From contig JAIPHS010000060.1 of the NCBI GenBank assembly GCA_021735105.1, positions 1 through 5,995 on the forward strand: a stretch of DNA of 5,995 nucleotides, read 5' to 3'. A program made the position numbers and the translations under genes. The notes beneath the pieces are model-generated. The model saw only the letters and a program-made list of their open reading frames with translations, made no database searches and was not told the origin of the DNA. Shown here in pieces: positions 5,628 to 5,995 of this stretch. Position 1 is the stretch's first letter, and every line of letters starts with the position of its first letter. Source of the DNA: Candidatus Omnitrophota bacterium. Lineage in GTDB: Bacteria; Omnitrophota; Gorgyraeia; Duberdicusellales; 4484-171.

Positions 5628-5638
5628 TATAGTATTAT
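5610..5638 (+). promoter_or_regulatory. Possible promoter of tRNA-Ser(GCT)
   Basis: TTGATC (5610-5615) and TATTAT (5633-5638) are 17 nt apart, overlapping the end of tadA. The predicted start is about 80 nt before the tRNA. The -35 match is moderate and the region is very AT-rich, so a chance match is possible; read-through from tadA would also serve. Confidence 0.35.
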
Positions 5639-5701
5639 GGTTTTTTGCATTTTAAAGATTATTAAGTTTTCTCACTCAATAGTATTGGGTTCGAAATCCT
5701 C

Positions 5702-5722
5702 ACAATTTTTTAAAAAAATTGT
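5702..5722. other. Perfect 21-bp AT-rich palindrome
   Basis: ACAATTTTTT and AAAAAATTGT form two perfect 10-base arms around a single central A (5712). It ends 2 nt before tRNA-Ser(GCT). It is not a good terminator on the plus strand because the stem is almost all A·T and no T tract follows. It may be a protein-binding or recombination site, or a chance product of A/T runs. Confidence 0.5.
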
Positions 5723-5724
5723 TC

Positions 5725-5815
5725 GGAGAGGTGCCTGAGTGGTTGAAAGGAGCTCCCTGCTAAGGAGTTGATCCTATTGCTGGATCCGTGGGTTCGAATC
5801 CCACCCTCTCCGCCA
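5725..5815 (+). tRNA. tRNA-Ser (anticodon GCT)
   Basis: Class II tRNA: acceptor arms GGAGAGG (5725-5731) and CCTCTCC (5805-5811); D stem CCT/AGG; anticodon stem GCTCC/GGAGT with loop CTGCTAA (5757-5763), so anticodon GCT at 5759-5761 reads AGC/AGU serine codons. Variable arm GATCC/GGATC; T arm GTGGG-TTCGAAT-CCCAC; discriminator G at 5812. CCA is encoded at 5813-5815, unlike in tRNA-Ser(GGA), with which it shares an identical acceptor stem. Confidence 0.97.
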
Positions 5816-5995
5816 TTGCAACCAATTCGCACTCTTGTGTTTCTTGTCTAGGAGCGCAAGGGTTTGAATTTTTGTTTTGGCTATATAATACGGTTTGAAT
5901 TTCTTCTCATCGCCTTCAAAAAGTTGATAAAAATCATCTTCTTTATTTAAAACCGGTTTTAGATTTATCGGCGCAAGCACTTCTTTTAATGCCTG
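5774..5995 (-). CDS. C-terminal end of an unidentified protein running into tRNA-Ser(GCT) (partial)
   Basis: A minus-strand frame is open from the right edge to a TAG whose complement is at 5774-5776, inside the tRNA variable arm. It reads ALKEVLAPINLKPVLNKEDD near the edge, then a lysine-rich, hydrophilic stretch. The last residues (WRRGWDSNPR) are the antisense translation of the tRNA 3' half and carry no functional meaning. The first 55 or so residues look protein-like (charged, with a regular pattern), so a real gene entering from the right is plausible; an internal ATG at 5978-5980 need not be the start. I do not recognise the family. Integrase or recombinase genes often lie next to a tRNA used as attachment site, but no recombinase motif is visible in this tail. 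Confidence 0.35.
   Translation of the reverse strand, partial: QALKEVLAPINLKPVLNKEDDFYQLFEGDEKKFKPYYIAKTKIQTLALLDKKHKSANWLQWRRGWDSNPRIQQ

Overview
The window is AT-rich bacterial DNA with short intergenic gaps and Shine-Dalgarno sites. No gene identifies the organism. The gene style (lone CpaF-type ATPase, ZAS anti-sigma factor, RAYT/REP elements, compact seryl-tRNA genes) suits an uncultured candidate-phylum bacterium such as Omnitrophota, but that placement is a weak inference.

Left part (1-1750). The window opens inside the C-terminal end of a probable IS200-like/RAYT tyrosine transposase. A REP-like hairpin follows 3 nt after its stop. Then comes yraN, which converges on a minus-strand pair: an ECF-type sigma factor (186 aa) and, just downstream of it, a membrane-anchored zinc-finger anti-sigma factor (185 aa).

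Middle (1750-4625). A 267-bp divergent intergenic region holds two more copies of the same REP hairpin in inverted orientation, giving an 89-bp REPIN-like unit. It sits between a good sigma-70-type promoter for the sigma gene and a near-consensus one for a rightward operon. That operon encodes a small DUF4870-like membrane protein, a LOG-family Rossmann protein, a small zinc-ribbon protein of unknown function and a CpaF/VirB11-family secretion ATPase. The genes are 2, 1 and 20 nt apart. No other pilus or secretion gene lies in the window.

Right part (4626-5995). tRNA-Ser(GGA) starts 14 nt after the cpaF stop. It is followed by a promoter, the remnant of an HD-GYP phosphodiesterase gene whose catalytic half is missing, the tRNA adenosine deaminase gene tadA overlapping that remnant by 14 bp, and tRNA-Ser(GCT). 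A minus-strand reading frame enters from the right edge and ends inside the tRNA-Ser(GCT) gene. Truncation, tRNA genes, a T-arm-like fragment and a 21-bp AT palindrome together suggest past insertion or recombination at the seryl-tRNA genes.

The strongest unusual signal is the RAYT/REP/REPIN set. No clearly new biological system is evident.
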